Part shown: positions 13,533-20,696 of the stretch, piece after piece | Position numbering within the stretch: the stretch's first letter is position 1 | How the letters are laid out: every line of letters begins with the position of its first letter | Origin: Burkholderiales bacterium UBA4615 | Lineage (GTDB): Bacteria > Pseudomonadota > Gammaproteobacteria > Burkholderiales > Burkholderiaceae_E | Length of the DNA stretch: 22,098 nt | Direction: 5' to 3' | NCBI GenBank assembly: GCA_002386465.1 | Contig: DGIT01000141.1 | Location: forward strand, 23,337-45,434 | Notes under the pieces: generated by a model | What the model was told of the DNA's origin: nothing | What the model saw: the letters and a program-made list of their open reading frames with translations, nothing else | Databases searched by the model: none | Made by a program: the position numbers and the translations under genes

Positions 13533-13536
13533 CGGG

Positions 13537-15927
13537 ATGCTTCCTGCTTTGCCCGCGCCCCGCTCCTGCTACGCCTGCATGTCGCGGCGGACAGTGGTAC
13601 CTGTGCGCTGGCCGGTTCGCCTGCCTCGGCCGCTCGTACTCGCTCTGGTCATCGGCCTGAGCAGTGGTGGCTCGCTAAGTGCGCACGCTGCCGATTCGAC
13701 GGATGCGCAGAGCCCCGAGCCCGGGCTGCCCGAAGCCTCCGCGCTGCGCCTGGAGACTGCCCTGCGTGAAAGCAGTCTCGATGCGGATGTGCCCCGCCCC
13801 ACGTTTGCCCGCGGTGATCGCATGAGCGGGCGCACGGACCGTGAACTGACCTACGAGGGCAACGCCGAAATCCGCCGTGGGGGCACCTCAATCCGCGCCG
13901 AGCGGATCACCCACTATGAAGCCGATGACGAGGTGGTCGCGGTGGGTCAGGTCCGTGTGGCACGTGAAGGCCAGGTGTTTACAGGTCCGCAATTGCAGAT
14001 CGGACTGGACTCCATGCGCGGGCAGTTTGAATCGGCCCGGTTTTCCATTGCGCTGAATGGCGGCAGGGGGCGCGCCGAGCGCGTCGAATTCCTGAGCCGC
14101 TCCGAAACCGTGCTCACCCGTGCGGTCTATACCTCCTGTCTGGCCGAGGATCCGGACTGGTACCTCAAAACCGAGCGCCTGGAGATTGATCAGGAGCGCG
14201 ACGAGGGCAAGGCCACCTGGCCCACCCTGTACTTTGGGGACGTTCCGATCTTCACCGTTCCCCAGGCCACCTTCGGATTGACTGAAGGCCGCCACAGCGG
14301 GTTCATGTCGCCGGCCTTTGGCCAGTCATCCAAGGTCGGCCTGGAATTTCGGATGCCTTATTACTGGGACATCGCACCCAATCGCGATCTGCTCATGTCG
14401 TTCAACTACGCCGAAAAGCGCGGCTTCCAGGTGGGCGGCATGGCGCGCTACCTGGAGCCCGCGGCGTCGGGCACCACATTCTTTGAGTACACCGCGAACG
14501 ATCAGACCACCGGCACCTCACGCTGGATGCTCAACAGCATGCATACCACCACGAACTGGCAGGGCTGGTCCGGAGGCTGGGTGCTGCGCGGTGTTTCGGA
14601 TGACCAGTATTTCGTCGACTATGCGCGCTCCATCACGCAAAGTGCCGAACGCAGTTTGCCGCGCAATGTCTTCGTGGCCCGCGGTTGGGGCGACTGGGCC
14701 GTGCGCCTGAACGTGATGCAGTACCAGAACATCCTGGAAGCGCGCAATGCGCCGCCCTACGACCGCCTGCCCCAACTGACCGTCACTGGAGCGCGGCGCG
14801 ACTTTGGGGGCGTCGACCTCTCCATGACGCTGGATACGAACAATTTCCGGCGCGACCTGGCCGGAACGGCGCAGGGCTGGCGCATGACGGCGAACCCTGC
14901 CATCGCGTATCCGATCGGCGGACCGTCCTGGTACGTGACACCCAAGGCGATGGTGCATGCCTCGGCGTATCGGCTCGATGAGAACCCTTCCGGGGCCATC
15001 GACATCGATCGGGTGATTCCCACGTTCTCGCTGGATTCAGGCATGGTGTTCGAGCGCCCGGTGACCCTGGGGGGCCGTGCCACCATTCAGACGCTCGAGC
15101 CGCGGCTTTTCTATGTGTACACGCCGTACCGGGATCAGTCGAACATTCCGGTCTTTGATTCGGGTGTTGCGAATCTGAGCTTCGCTACGCTGTTCACCGA
15201 GAACAATTTTGTCGGCAGCGACCGGATCTCGGATGCCAATCAGCTTACAACCGGTGTCGTCTCGCGGTTCATCGATGCGGACACCGGCGCCGAGTCCTTG
15301 CGACTGGCCCTGGCGCAGCGCCAGTATTTTTCGGAGCAGCGGGTGACATTGCCCGGTGTGCCCGCACGCACCGATTCGCGTTCCGACATCCTGATGGCGG
15401 CGTCGGGTGCCTTGGGCGCAGGGCATTGGCTCGATGTGGGGGCGCAATTTTCGCTGAGCACCGGGAATATGCCGCGTCTGGGGGTGGGCTGGCGCTGGTG
15501 GCCGTCTGCAGAGCGGCTGTTCAACATCGCCCTGCGGTATCAGGAAAAAGACTATGCCCAGATTGATACGTCATGGCGCTGGCCGATCACCGGGCGCTGG
15601 ACGACCCTGGGACGCATCAACTACTCGGTGCTCAAGGAGCAGTTTGATGCGGCCACCGGCACGCTCGTGCCGGTGGCGCCCCAGCTGCTTGAAGGACTCG
15701 CCGGGTTTGAGTACAAGCAGGATTGCTGGGCACTGCGGTTGGTGGCGCAGCGCTTCATCACGGCCAGCGCCACCCGCACCACATCGATTTCCCTGCAATT
15801 TGAACTAACTGGGTTCGCTCGGGTCGGTCTGGATGGGTTCGAGAATATACTGTTGCGCAATATTCCGGGCTATCGGCCGGCCGAGTTGCGCCCAGTTCCG
15901 ATGTCCAAGTTCCACGGATACGAATGA
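13537..15927 (+). CDS. lptD: LPS assembly outer-membrane protein LptD
   Basis: LptD is the outer-membrane barrel which, with LptE, inserts LPS into the outer leaflet. The 796-residue product has a signal peptide (hydrophobic LVLALVIGLSSGGSLSAHA, cut near residue 51), a periplasmic jellyroll (about 80-230; ELTYEGNAEIRRGG) and a C-terminal barrel (about 235-790). Two cysteines remain in the mature protein, Cys201 (YTSCLAEDPDWY) and Cys730 (YKQDCWALRL), which could form the single disulfide linking jellyroll to barrel. The start is ambiguous: ATG at 13537 lies only five bases after TATAAT, whereas ATG at 13579 (MSRRTVV) gives a more normal signal peptide. Neither has a ribosome-binding site; the longer form is reported. 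The stop overlaps surA as ATGA. Confidence 0.95.
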   Translation: MLPALPAPRSCYACMSRRTVVPVRWPVRLPRPLVLALVIGLSSGGSLSAHAADSTDAQSPEPGLPEASALRLETALRESSLDADVPRPTFARGDRMSGRTDRELTYEGNAEIRRGGTSIRAERITHYEADDEVVAVGQVRVAREGQVFTGPQLQIGLDSMRGQFESARFSIALNGGRGRAERVEFLSRSETVLTRAVYTSCLAEDPDWYLKTERLEIDQERDEGKATWPTLYFGDVPIFTVPQATFGLTEGRHSGFMSPAFGQSSKVGLEFRMPYYWDIAPNRDLLMSFNYAEKRGFQVGGMARYLEPAASGTTFFEYTANDQTTGTSRWMLNSMHTTTNWQGWSGGWVLRGVSDDQYFVDYARSITQSAERSLPRNVFVARGWGDWAVRLNVMQYQNILEARNAPPYDRLPQLTVTGARRDFGGVDLSMTLDTNNFRRDLAGTAQGWRMTANPAIAYPIGGPSWYVTPKAMVHASAYRLDENPSGAIDIDRVIPTFSLDSGMVFERPVTLGGRATIQTLEPRLFYVYTPYRDQSNIPVFDSGVANLSFATLFTENNFVGSDRISDANQLTTGVVSRFIDADTGAESLRLALAQRQYFSEQRVTLPGVPARTDSRSDILMAASGALGAGHWLDVGAQFSLSTGNMPRLGVGWRWWPSAERLFNIALRYQEKDYAQIDTSWRWPITGRWTTLGRINYSVLKEQFDAATGTLVPVAPQLLEGLAGFEYKQDCWALRLVAQRFITASATRTTSISLQFELTGFARVGLDGFENILLRNIPGYRPAELRPVPMSKFHGYE

Positions 15928-17258
15928 ACCCTCTTTTCACCATGCGCCGGGTGCTGCTGCTGGCTGCGATGATTGCGACGGCGGGCCTGCTCTTGCCCGT
16001 TGCAGGCCGCGCGCAAGCCGTGCAGGCGCGTCCCATTGACCGCGTAGTGGCCATCGTGAACACCGAGGCCATCACCGAACGTGAGTGGATCACGCGCAGC
16101 GATGCGCTTGCGCGGCGCATGCGCGCGCAACCCGGAACCCAATTGCCGCCTGAGGCGGAATTCCGGCGCCAGGTGCTGGAGCGCATGGTCAGTGACCTCG
16201 CCATGCAGCAGGCGGCGCGCGAAGCCGGTGTGCGGGTCGACGATGGCATGCTCGACCGCGCCGTGGCGCGGATTGCCCAGGAGTCGAATCTGTCCCTGGC
16301 GCAGCTGCGCGAGCAGCTCGAGCGCGATGGCCTGACCTATGCCGGGTTTCGCCAGGAAATTGCCCGCGAAATGACGCTTGGTCGGGTGCGCGAACGCGAC
16401 ATTGAATCGCGCGTGCAGGTCTCCGAGGCGGAAATCGACGCCTATCTCGCCGACCAGAAAAACGCGGAGCTCGAATACAACATTGCCCAGATCCTGATCC
16501 GCGTGCCCGAATCGGCCTCGTCCGACGTGGTCGAACGGGCGCGCGTGCGCGCCGAAACCATCGCGCGCGGTGCGCGTGGCGGGATCGATTTTGCGCGGGT
16601 CGCTGCCAGTTATTCCTCCGTGGGCGAGCCGCTCGACGGCGGTGTGATCGGGTTTCGATCCGCCGATCGATTGCCAGCGCTGTTCGTCGACGCTGTGGCC
16701 AAACTGGCACCCGGTGAGATCGCTGAAGTTGTGCGCAGCCCCGCTGGTTTTCACGTGCTCAAGCTGATGGAGCGTCGTGGCGGTGGCGCAGGGGATCAGG
16801 CGTCAGCTCCTGTTCGACAGACCCGCGCGCGGCACATCCTGATGCGGGTCAACGAACTGAACAGCGAGGGCGAAGTGACGCGTCGCCTGCAGGAAATACG
16901 CGAGCGGCTTGCAGCCGGAACGGTTGAGTTTGCCGATATGGCCCGGCAGTATTCGGTGGATGGCAGCGCTGCGCAGGGCGGCGATCTTGGCTGGGTCTAC
17001 GCCGGAGATACCGTGCCCGATTTCGAACGTGCGATGGATGCACTCAGGCCTGGTGATATCAGCGACCCGGTTCGCTCGCCCTTCGGCTTTCACCTGATTC
17101 AAGTGCTCGAGCGTCGCACCGATGAAGCCTCTCCTGAACGGGTACGGGCCAGTGCGCGCGCTGCACTGCGCACCCGCAAGGCCGCCGAGGCATTTCAGGA
17201 GTGGGCTGTGCAGGCCCGCGACCGTGCCTATGTTGAGTACCGACTCGAAGATCGGTGA
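15924..17258 (+). CDS. surA: Periplasmic chaperone / peptidyl-prolyl isomerase SurA
   Basis: SurA escorts unfolded outer-membrane proteins, LptD among them, through the periplasm. The 444-residue product has a signal peptide (about 1-32, ending GRAQA), an N-terminal chaperone domain (about 38-180; DRVVAIVNTEAIT), two parvulin domains (about 184-286, EYNIAQILIRV to GFHVLKLMERR; and 302-398, ARHILMRVNE to GFHLIQVLERR) and a C-terminal helix. Length and order match the family. Its ATG overlaps the lptD stop (ATGA), and its stop overlaps the rsmA start (GTGA), so all three genes are likely one transcript. Confidence 0.97.
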   Translation: MNPLFTMRRVLLLAAMIATAGLLLPVAGRAQAVQARPIDRVVAIVNTEAITEREWITRSDALARRMRAQPGTQLPPEAEFRRQVLERMVSDLAMQQAAREAGVRVDDGMLDRAVARIAQESNLSLAQLREQLERDGLTYAGFRQEIAREMTLGRVRERDIESRVQVSEAEIDAYLADQKNAELEYNIAQILIRVPESASSDVVERARVRAETIARGARGGIDFARVAASYSSVGEPLDGGVIGFRSADRLPALFVDAVAKLAPGEIAEVVRSPAGFHVLKLMERRGGGAGDQASAPVRQTRARHILMRVNELNSEGEVTRRLQEIRERLAAGTVEFADMARQYSVDGSAAQGGDLGWVYAGDTVPDFERAMDALRPGDISDPVRSPFGFHLIQVLERRTDEASPERVRASARAALRTRKAAEAFQEWAVQARDRAYVEYRLEDR

Positions 17259-18058
17259 AGCACGCTCCGCGCAAGCGTTTCGGCCAGCACTTCCTGACCG
17301 ACCACTCGGTCATTGCTGCAATCGTCTCGGCGATTGCGCCGCGTGCAGGCGAACGTCTGGTTGAAATCGGCCCGGGGCTGGGCGCCCTGACCGTGGGGTT
17401 GCTTGAACGCACTGAGCGTCTTGAGGCCGTAGAAATCGATCGTGACCTGGTGGCTCGCTTGCGCCATCGCTGGCCGGCTGAGCGCTTAATGGTGCATGAA
17501 GCCGATGCGCTGGCCTTTGATTTCAAAACCCTTGCCGGTTCGGATCGACTTCGACTGGTCGGCAATCTGCCTTACAACATCTCCAGCCCCCTGCTGATTG
17601 GACTGCTTTCCAGTCGCAAGGTGATCATCGACCAGCACTTCATGCTGCAAAAGGAAGTGGTCGATCGGATCGTGGCCCGGCATGGTTGTGCGGACTATGG
17701 TCGGCTCAGCGTCATGTTGCAGGCCCATCACCATGTCGAGCAGCTCTTTGATGTGCCACCCGAGGCCTTTGACCCACCGCCGCGGGTGGAATCCTCCGTG
17801 GTGCGGCTCATCACACGACCGGAGCCGATGGCCAGGGATTTGGATTCGCTCGAGCGCCTGATGGCGATTGCGTTTGCGCAACGACGCAAGATGCTGCGCG
17901 GCACGCTCATGCCCTGGCTTCGAAGCCAGGGGCTGGATCCGGAAGATCCCCGGTTTGCGCTGGAGCCGACCGCCCGACCCGAAGAGGTAGCGGTGACGCA
18001 GTGGGCCGGCCTTGCGGACGCCTTATTTTCCTTGCGAAGCGCGGCGCCTGCCCGCTGA
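17255..18058 (+). CDS. rsmA: 16S rRNA (adenine1518-N6/adenine1519-N6)-dimethyltransferase RsmA
   Basis: RsmA (KsgA) dimethylates two adjacent adenines in helix 45 of 16S rRNA as a late step of small-subunit maturation. The 267-residue product has KRFGQHFLTD (7-16), the SAM-binding VEIGPGLGALT (36-46), AVEIDRDL (58-65) and the catalytic NLPYNISSPLL (104-114). The GTG start overlaps the surA stop as GTGA; the ribosome-binding site is weak, so coupling is probable. In E. coli and many relatives pdxA sits between surA and ksgA; it is absent here. Confidence 0.96.
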   Translation: MKHAPRKRFGQHFLTDHSVIAAIVSAIAPRAGERLVEIGPGLGALTVGLLERTERLEAVEIDRDLVARLRHRWPAERLMVHEADALAFDFKTLAGSDRLRLVGNLPYNISSPLLIGLLSSRKVIIDQHFMLQKEVVDRIVARHGCADYGRLSVMLQAHHHVEQLFDVPPEAFDPPPRVESSVVRLITRPEPMARDLDSLERLMAIAFAQRRKMLRGTLMPWLRSQGLDPEDPRFALEPTARPEEVAVTQWAGLADALFSLRSAAPAR

Positions 18059-18074
18059 GCCTTGGCCTGCTCAG
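18055..18074. terminator. Possible bidirectional hairpin between convergent rsmA and gloA
   Basis: CTGAGC (18055-18060), an 8-base loop and GCTCAG (18069-18074) form a perfect 6-bp stem across the rsmA stop and the 20-base convergent gap. No T-run is present on either strand, so intrinsic termination is weakly supported; it may separate the two converging transcripts. Confidence 0.25.
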
Positions 18075-18078
18075 GGGA

Positions 18079-18468
18079 TCAGGCGTCGCGTCGCTCGATC
18101 AGCTCGATCTTGTAGCCGTCGGGGTCCTGCACAAAAGCGATCACGGTCGACCCGCCTTTGACGGGGCCTGCCTCACGTGTCACGGTGCCGCCCGCAGCTT
18201 TCACGCGTGCGCAGGTGGCAGCCGCATCACCGACTGCGATCGCGACGTGCCCAAATGCGGTACCGAGTTCGTAGCGCTCGACGCCGTAGTTGTAGGTGAG
18301 CTCAATTTCGGCCTGACCGGGGTTGCCGCCGTAGCCCACAAAGGCCAGCGAATACTGCTGCTCGGGACGATCGGTGGTGCGCAGCAGCTCCATGCCCATG
18401 ACCCGGGTATAGAAGTCGATCGATTTTTGCAGGTCACCGACCCGCAGCATGGTGTGTAGAAGTCTCAT
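18079..18468 (-). CDS. gloA: Lactoylglutathione lyase (glyoxalase I)
   Basis: GloA isomerises the hemithioacetal of methylglyoxal and glutathione to S-lactoylglutathione. The 129-residue protein is a two-module VOC-fold enzyme. The four metal ligands fall at the same numbers as in the E. coli nickel enzyme: His5 (LLHTML), Glu56 (EIELTYN), His74 (FGHVAI) and Glu122 (YKIELIE). The ATG at 18468 lies 13 bases after the YgjP-like gene, so it is probably the last gene of the leftward glyS series. Ribosome-binding site weak. Confidence 0.96.
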   Translation of the reverse strand: MRLLHTMLRVGDLQKSIDFYTRVMGMELLRTTDRPEQQYSLAFVGYGGNPGQAEIELTYNYGVERYELGTAFGHVAIAVGDAAATCARVKAAGGTVTREAGPVKGGSTVIAFVQDPDGYKIELIERRDA

Positions 18469-18481
18469 GGTCGCAGTCCGG

Positions 18482-19366
18482 TCAGCTCATGGTGAGGTCA
18501 TCGGGGAAATCCTTGAGCTGCTGACGGGCCGCCTCGAATTCAGGCAGCACAGACTGCACGGTGGCCCAGAAGCGCGGACCGTGGTTCATCTCTTTGAGAT
18601 GCGCCAGCTCGTGGACGATCACATAGTCCACGATCTCAAGGGGAAAATGTACCAGCCGCCAGTTCAGCCGGATGGAGCCGTCTGCCGCGCAACTGCCCCA
18701 ACGGGTGCGGGCAGACGACAGCCTCCAGCGTGTGGGCACCTGGCCCAGTCGCGGACTGTACAGAGCCAGCCGCTCGGCAAACAGGATGCGTGCGCGCCCC
18801 TGCAGCCAGGCTTGCACCGCATCGCTAAGTTGTTCAACGCTCGCGCCCTGAGGCAGCCCGATGCTCAGCACGTCGTCATGCAAGACGATGCCGCGTGCCG
18901 TCGCGTCGATACGCATCATCACCTGACGACCCATCAGCGCGACTGGAGCGCCGTCTTCCCAGCGCACGGACAGGCGCTCGCGGCGCTGAGCGTGGTCGCG
19001 CCATTCGACCAGTTTGCGCAGGATCCAGCGTTCTTTTTCAACCAGTGCGGCATCGATGTCAGCCAGCGTGACCCACTTGGGCGCGGTGACCCGCAGGCCG
19101 GCGTCATCAACACAAAATCCGATCGTGCGACGGCGTGAACGACGCAGTTCGTATTCCACTGGATGCCCACCGAGGCGGGCCATGCGCCGAGAGGTGCTGC
19201 GACGTAGCCCGCCGTCTGCGGGCGGGAGGCTTCCGTGTCCAAAGCCCTGAGCTTGCGGCGCCCGGGGGGCGACCACGGGCGGCTCATCCACTGCGTCGAA
19301 CAGCGGCAATGTCAGTTGCAAGATGGATTGCCCGGCATCCCGGGCGAGATCACGCAGTCGCTTCAT
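18482..19366 (-). CDS. YgjP-type zinc metallopeptidase (DUF45/M48 family)
   Basis: The protein carries the family signature near its C terminus: RTRWGSC and LNWRL, then HELAHLKEMNHGPRFW. From the ATG at 19366 (294 residues) the zinc ligands would be His252, His256 and His262, with Glu253 as catalytic acid. E. coli YgjP is shorter (about 167); the first 75 or so residues here are a poorly conserved, Pro/Arg-rich extension before VEYELRRSRRRTIGF. I chose 19366, preceded by AGGG, over an ATG at 19399 without a ribosome-binding site; the chosen start overlaps plsC by 17 bases. Substrate unknown. Family confident, biological role not. Confidence 0.88.
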   Translation of the reverse strand: MKRLRDLARDAGQSILQLTLPLFDAVDEPPVVAPRAPQAQGFGHGSLPPADGGLRRSTSRRMARLGGHPVEYELRRSRRRTIGFCVDDAGLRVTAPKWVTLADIDAALVEKERWILRKLVEWRDHAQRRERLSVRWEDGAPVALMGRQVMMRIDATARGIVLHDDVLSIGLPQGASVEQLSDAVQAWLQGRARILFAERLALYSPRLGQVPTRWRLSSARTRWGSCAADGSIRLNWRLVHFPLEIVDYVIVHELAHLKEMNHGPRFWATVQSVLPEFEAARQQLKDFPDDLTMS

Positions 19367-20108
19367 GTCCCTGCACCGCCTGGGTGTGGTGGTAGGCATC
19401 GGGGTCGATGCGTCGCATTTCGGCTTCGATCCAGCGTTCGACTTCGGTGTTGAGCTGATCAGGGCTCAATCCGTCCGAATCAATCGGTGGCCCGATCGAC
19501 ACGGTGATGAGGCCTGGCCGTTTGATCCAGGGCCGCTTGGGCCAGCAGGCGGCGGAATTGACGGCCATGGGGATCACAGGCGCGGCCGTGCGGATGGCCA
19601 GTCGGCTGCCGCCCGATTTGTACTTGCCCTGACGCCCGCGTGGAATCCGCGTGCCCTCGGGGAACATGATGATCCAGCGCCCCTCGTCCAGCTTGCGTTG
19701 CCCCTGTTGTACCACCGACTCGAACGCGTCGCGGCCTTGCGAACGGTCGATGTGGATCATCTTGAGCAGGCCAATGCCCCAGCCAAAGAACGGCACCCAG
19801 AGCAGTTCGCGCTTGAATACAAAGCACAGTTCCTTGGGCATGTAGGACACGTAGAAGAACGTCTCCCAGGTGGACTGATGCTTGGACAGCAGCACGGCCG
19901 GTCCGTTCGGAAGATTGTCCCAGCCTTTGACCTGCCAGCGGATCCCGCAGATGGCCCGGGCCGCCCACAGCACGATGCGGGGCCAACCCGTGGTGACTTT
20001 GTAGCGCACATGCAGTGGCAGCGGCGCCATCAGCAGGCACAGGATGCCGTAGGGCACCACCGTGACGGCCTGAAACAGCAGGAAAAGCACAGATCGCAGG
20101 GCGAGCAT
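19350..20108 (-). CDS. plsC: 1-acyl-sn-glycerol-3-phosphate acyltransferase (PlsC family)
   Basis: This membrane-bound enzyme transfers an acyl chain to lysophosphatidic acid, giving phosphatidic acid for phospholipid synthesis. The 252-residue protein has an N-terminal hydrophobic segment (about 5-31), the acyltransferase motif KHQSTWE (76-82), GLLKMIHIDR (113-122), the substrate motif FPEGTR (149-154) and AAPVIPMAVNS. The first motif is HX4E instead of the textbook HX4D, a variant I recall in betaproteobacterial homologues. The ATG at 20108 is 43 bases after the gmhB-like gene. Another acyltransferase specificity is possible. Confidence 0.9.
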   Translation of the reverse strand: MLALRSVLFLLFQAVTVVPYGILCLLMAPLPLHVRYKVTTGWPRIVLWAARAICGIRWQVKGWDNLPNGPAVLLSKHQSTWETFFYVSYMPKELCFVFKRELLWVPFFGWGIGLLKMIHIDRSQGRDAFESVVQQGQRKLDEGRWIIMFPEGTRIPRGRQGKYKSGGSRLAIRTAAPVIPMAVNSAACWPKRPWIKRPGLITVSIGPPIDSDGLSPDQLNTEVERWIEAEMRRIDPDAYHHTQAVQGHEATA

Positions 20109-20151
20109 GGTCAGAAGGGCAGGTGTAGCGCAGTGAGGGGTGATAACCTGT

Positions 20152-20679
20152 TCATGCGGCGAGCTCGGCGGCTACTGCGCACAGGTCGACACGAACCTGT
20201 GTTTCGGGCGGCAATTCACCGCCCTCCAGCGTACGCCGACCATGACCGCTGAGCACCAGGATCGGTCTGCAGCCAGCCACATGAGCGGCATCCAGCTCGT
20301 GGCGCGAATCGCTGACGACCCCGGCTTCGGCAGCCGATACGCCCAGACGTTCGAGCAATCCCACCAGCGCATCGGCCGCAGCCTGGGTGCGGCCCGGCTG
20401 TTCAGCGGGCGGGACAAAGAGCACGGCGTCGACGACACCACCATGCTCGACGATATCGCTCAGGATGCGTGCATGCAGCGCGTTCAGTGTGGTCATGTCG
20501 CAGGCGCCTCGGGCAAGCGGGCCGCAGTCGGCCATCATGACCACCTGGTAGCCCGCATGATTCAGACGTGCGATGGCATCCAGGGCGCCTGGCACGGCAC
20601 GCCAGTCGTTCGCGCGTACAGTGCGGCCGTCGGGGTCACTCGAGACGACACCGTCCCGATCGATGATGACGAGTTTCAC
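20152..20679 (-). CDS. Degenerate GmhB-like HAD phosphatase
   Basis: Position (between glyS and plsC), length (175 residues) and start (KLVIIDRDGVV) identify this as the local counterpart of GmhB, the D-glycero-heptose-1,7-bisphosphate phosphatase of LPS heptose synthesis. Motif I with Asp7 and Asp9 is intact, as are DAIARLNHAGYQVV and a LARG...TLNALHARI helix. Other active-site elements are not: the usual TNQSG of motif II reads ADCGP (50-54); the CPH...CxCRKP zinc loop is replaced by VPPAEQPG (89-96), without any of its Cys or His ligands or the motif III lysine; and GDSxxD reads SDSRHELD. Motif changes but an open frame suggest altered or lost activity, not recent decay. The start is GTG with a weak ribosome-binding site, 17 bases after glyS. 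Symbol withheld on purpose. Confidence 0.8.
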   Translation of the reverse strand: MKLVIIDRDGVVSSDPDGRTVRANDWRAVPGALDAIARLNHAGYQVVMMADCGPLARGACDMTTLNALHARILSDIVEHGGVVDAVLFVPPAEQPGRTQAAADALVGLLERLGVSAAEAGVVSDSRHELDAAHVAGCRPILVLSGHGRRTLEGGELPPETQVRVDLCAVAAELAA

Positions 20680-20696
20680 AGTGTCCAGTGTAGCGG

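Noticed and set aside
15870..16754. Minus-strand frame opposite lptD/surA
   Set aside because: Antisense shadow of surA, whose signal peptide and parvulin domains are unambiguous.
18055..18074. Strong intrinsic terminator between rsmA and gloA
   Set aside because: The stem is only 6 bp and lacks a T-run on both strands; kept only as a low-confidence feature.
19323..20252. Plus-strand frame opposite plsC
   Set aside because: No ribosome-binding site or domain; fully overlapped by a real acyltransferase gene.
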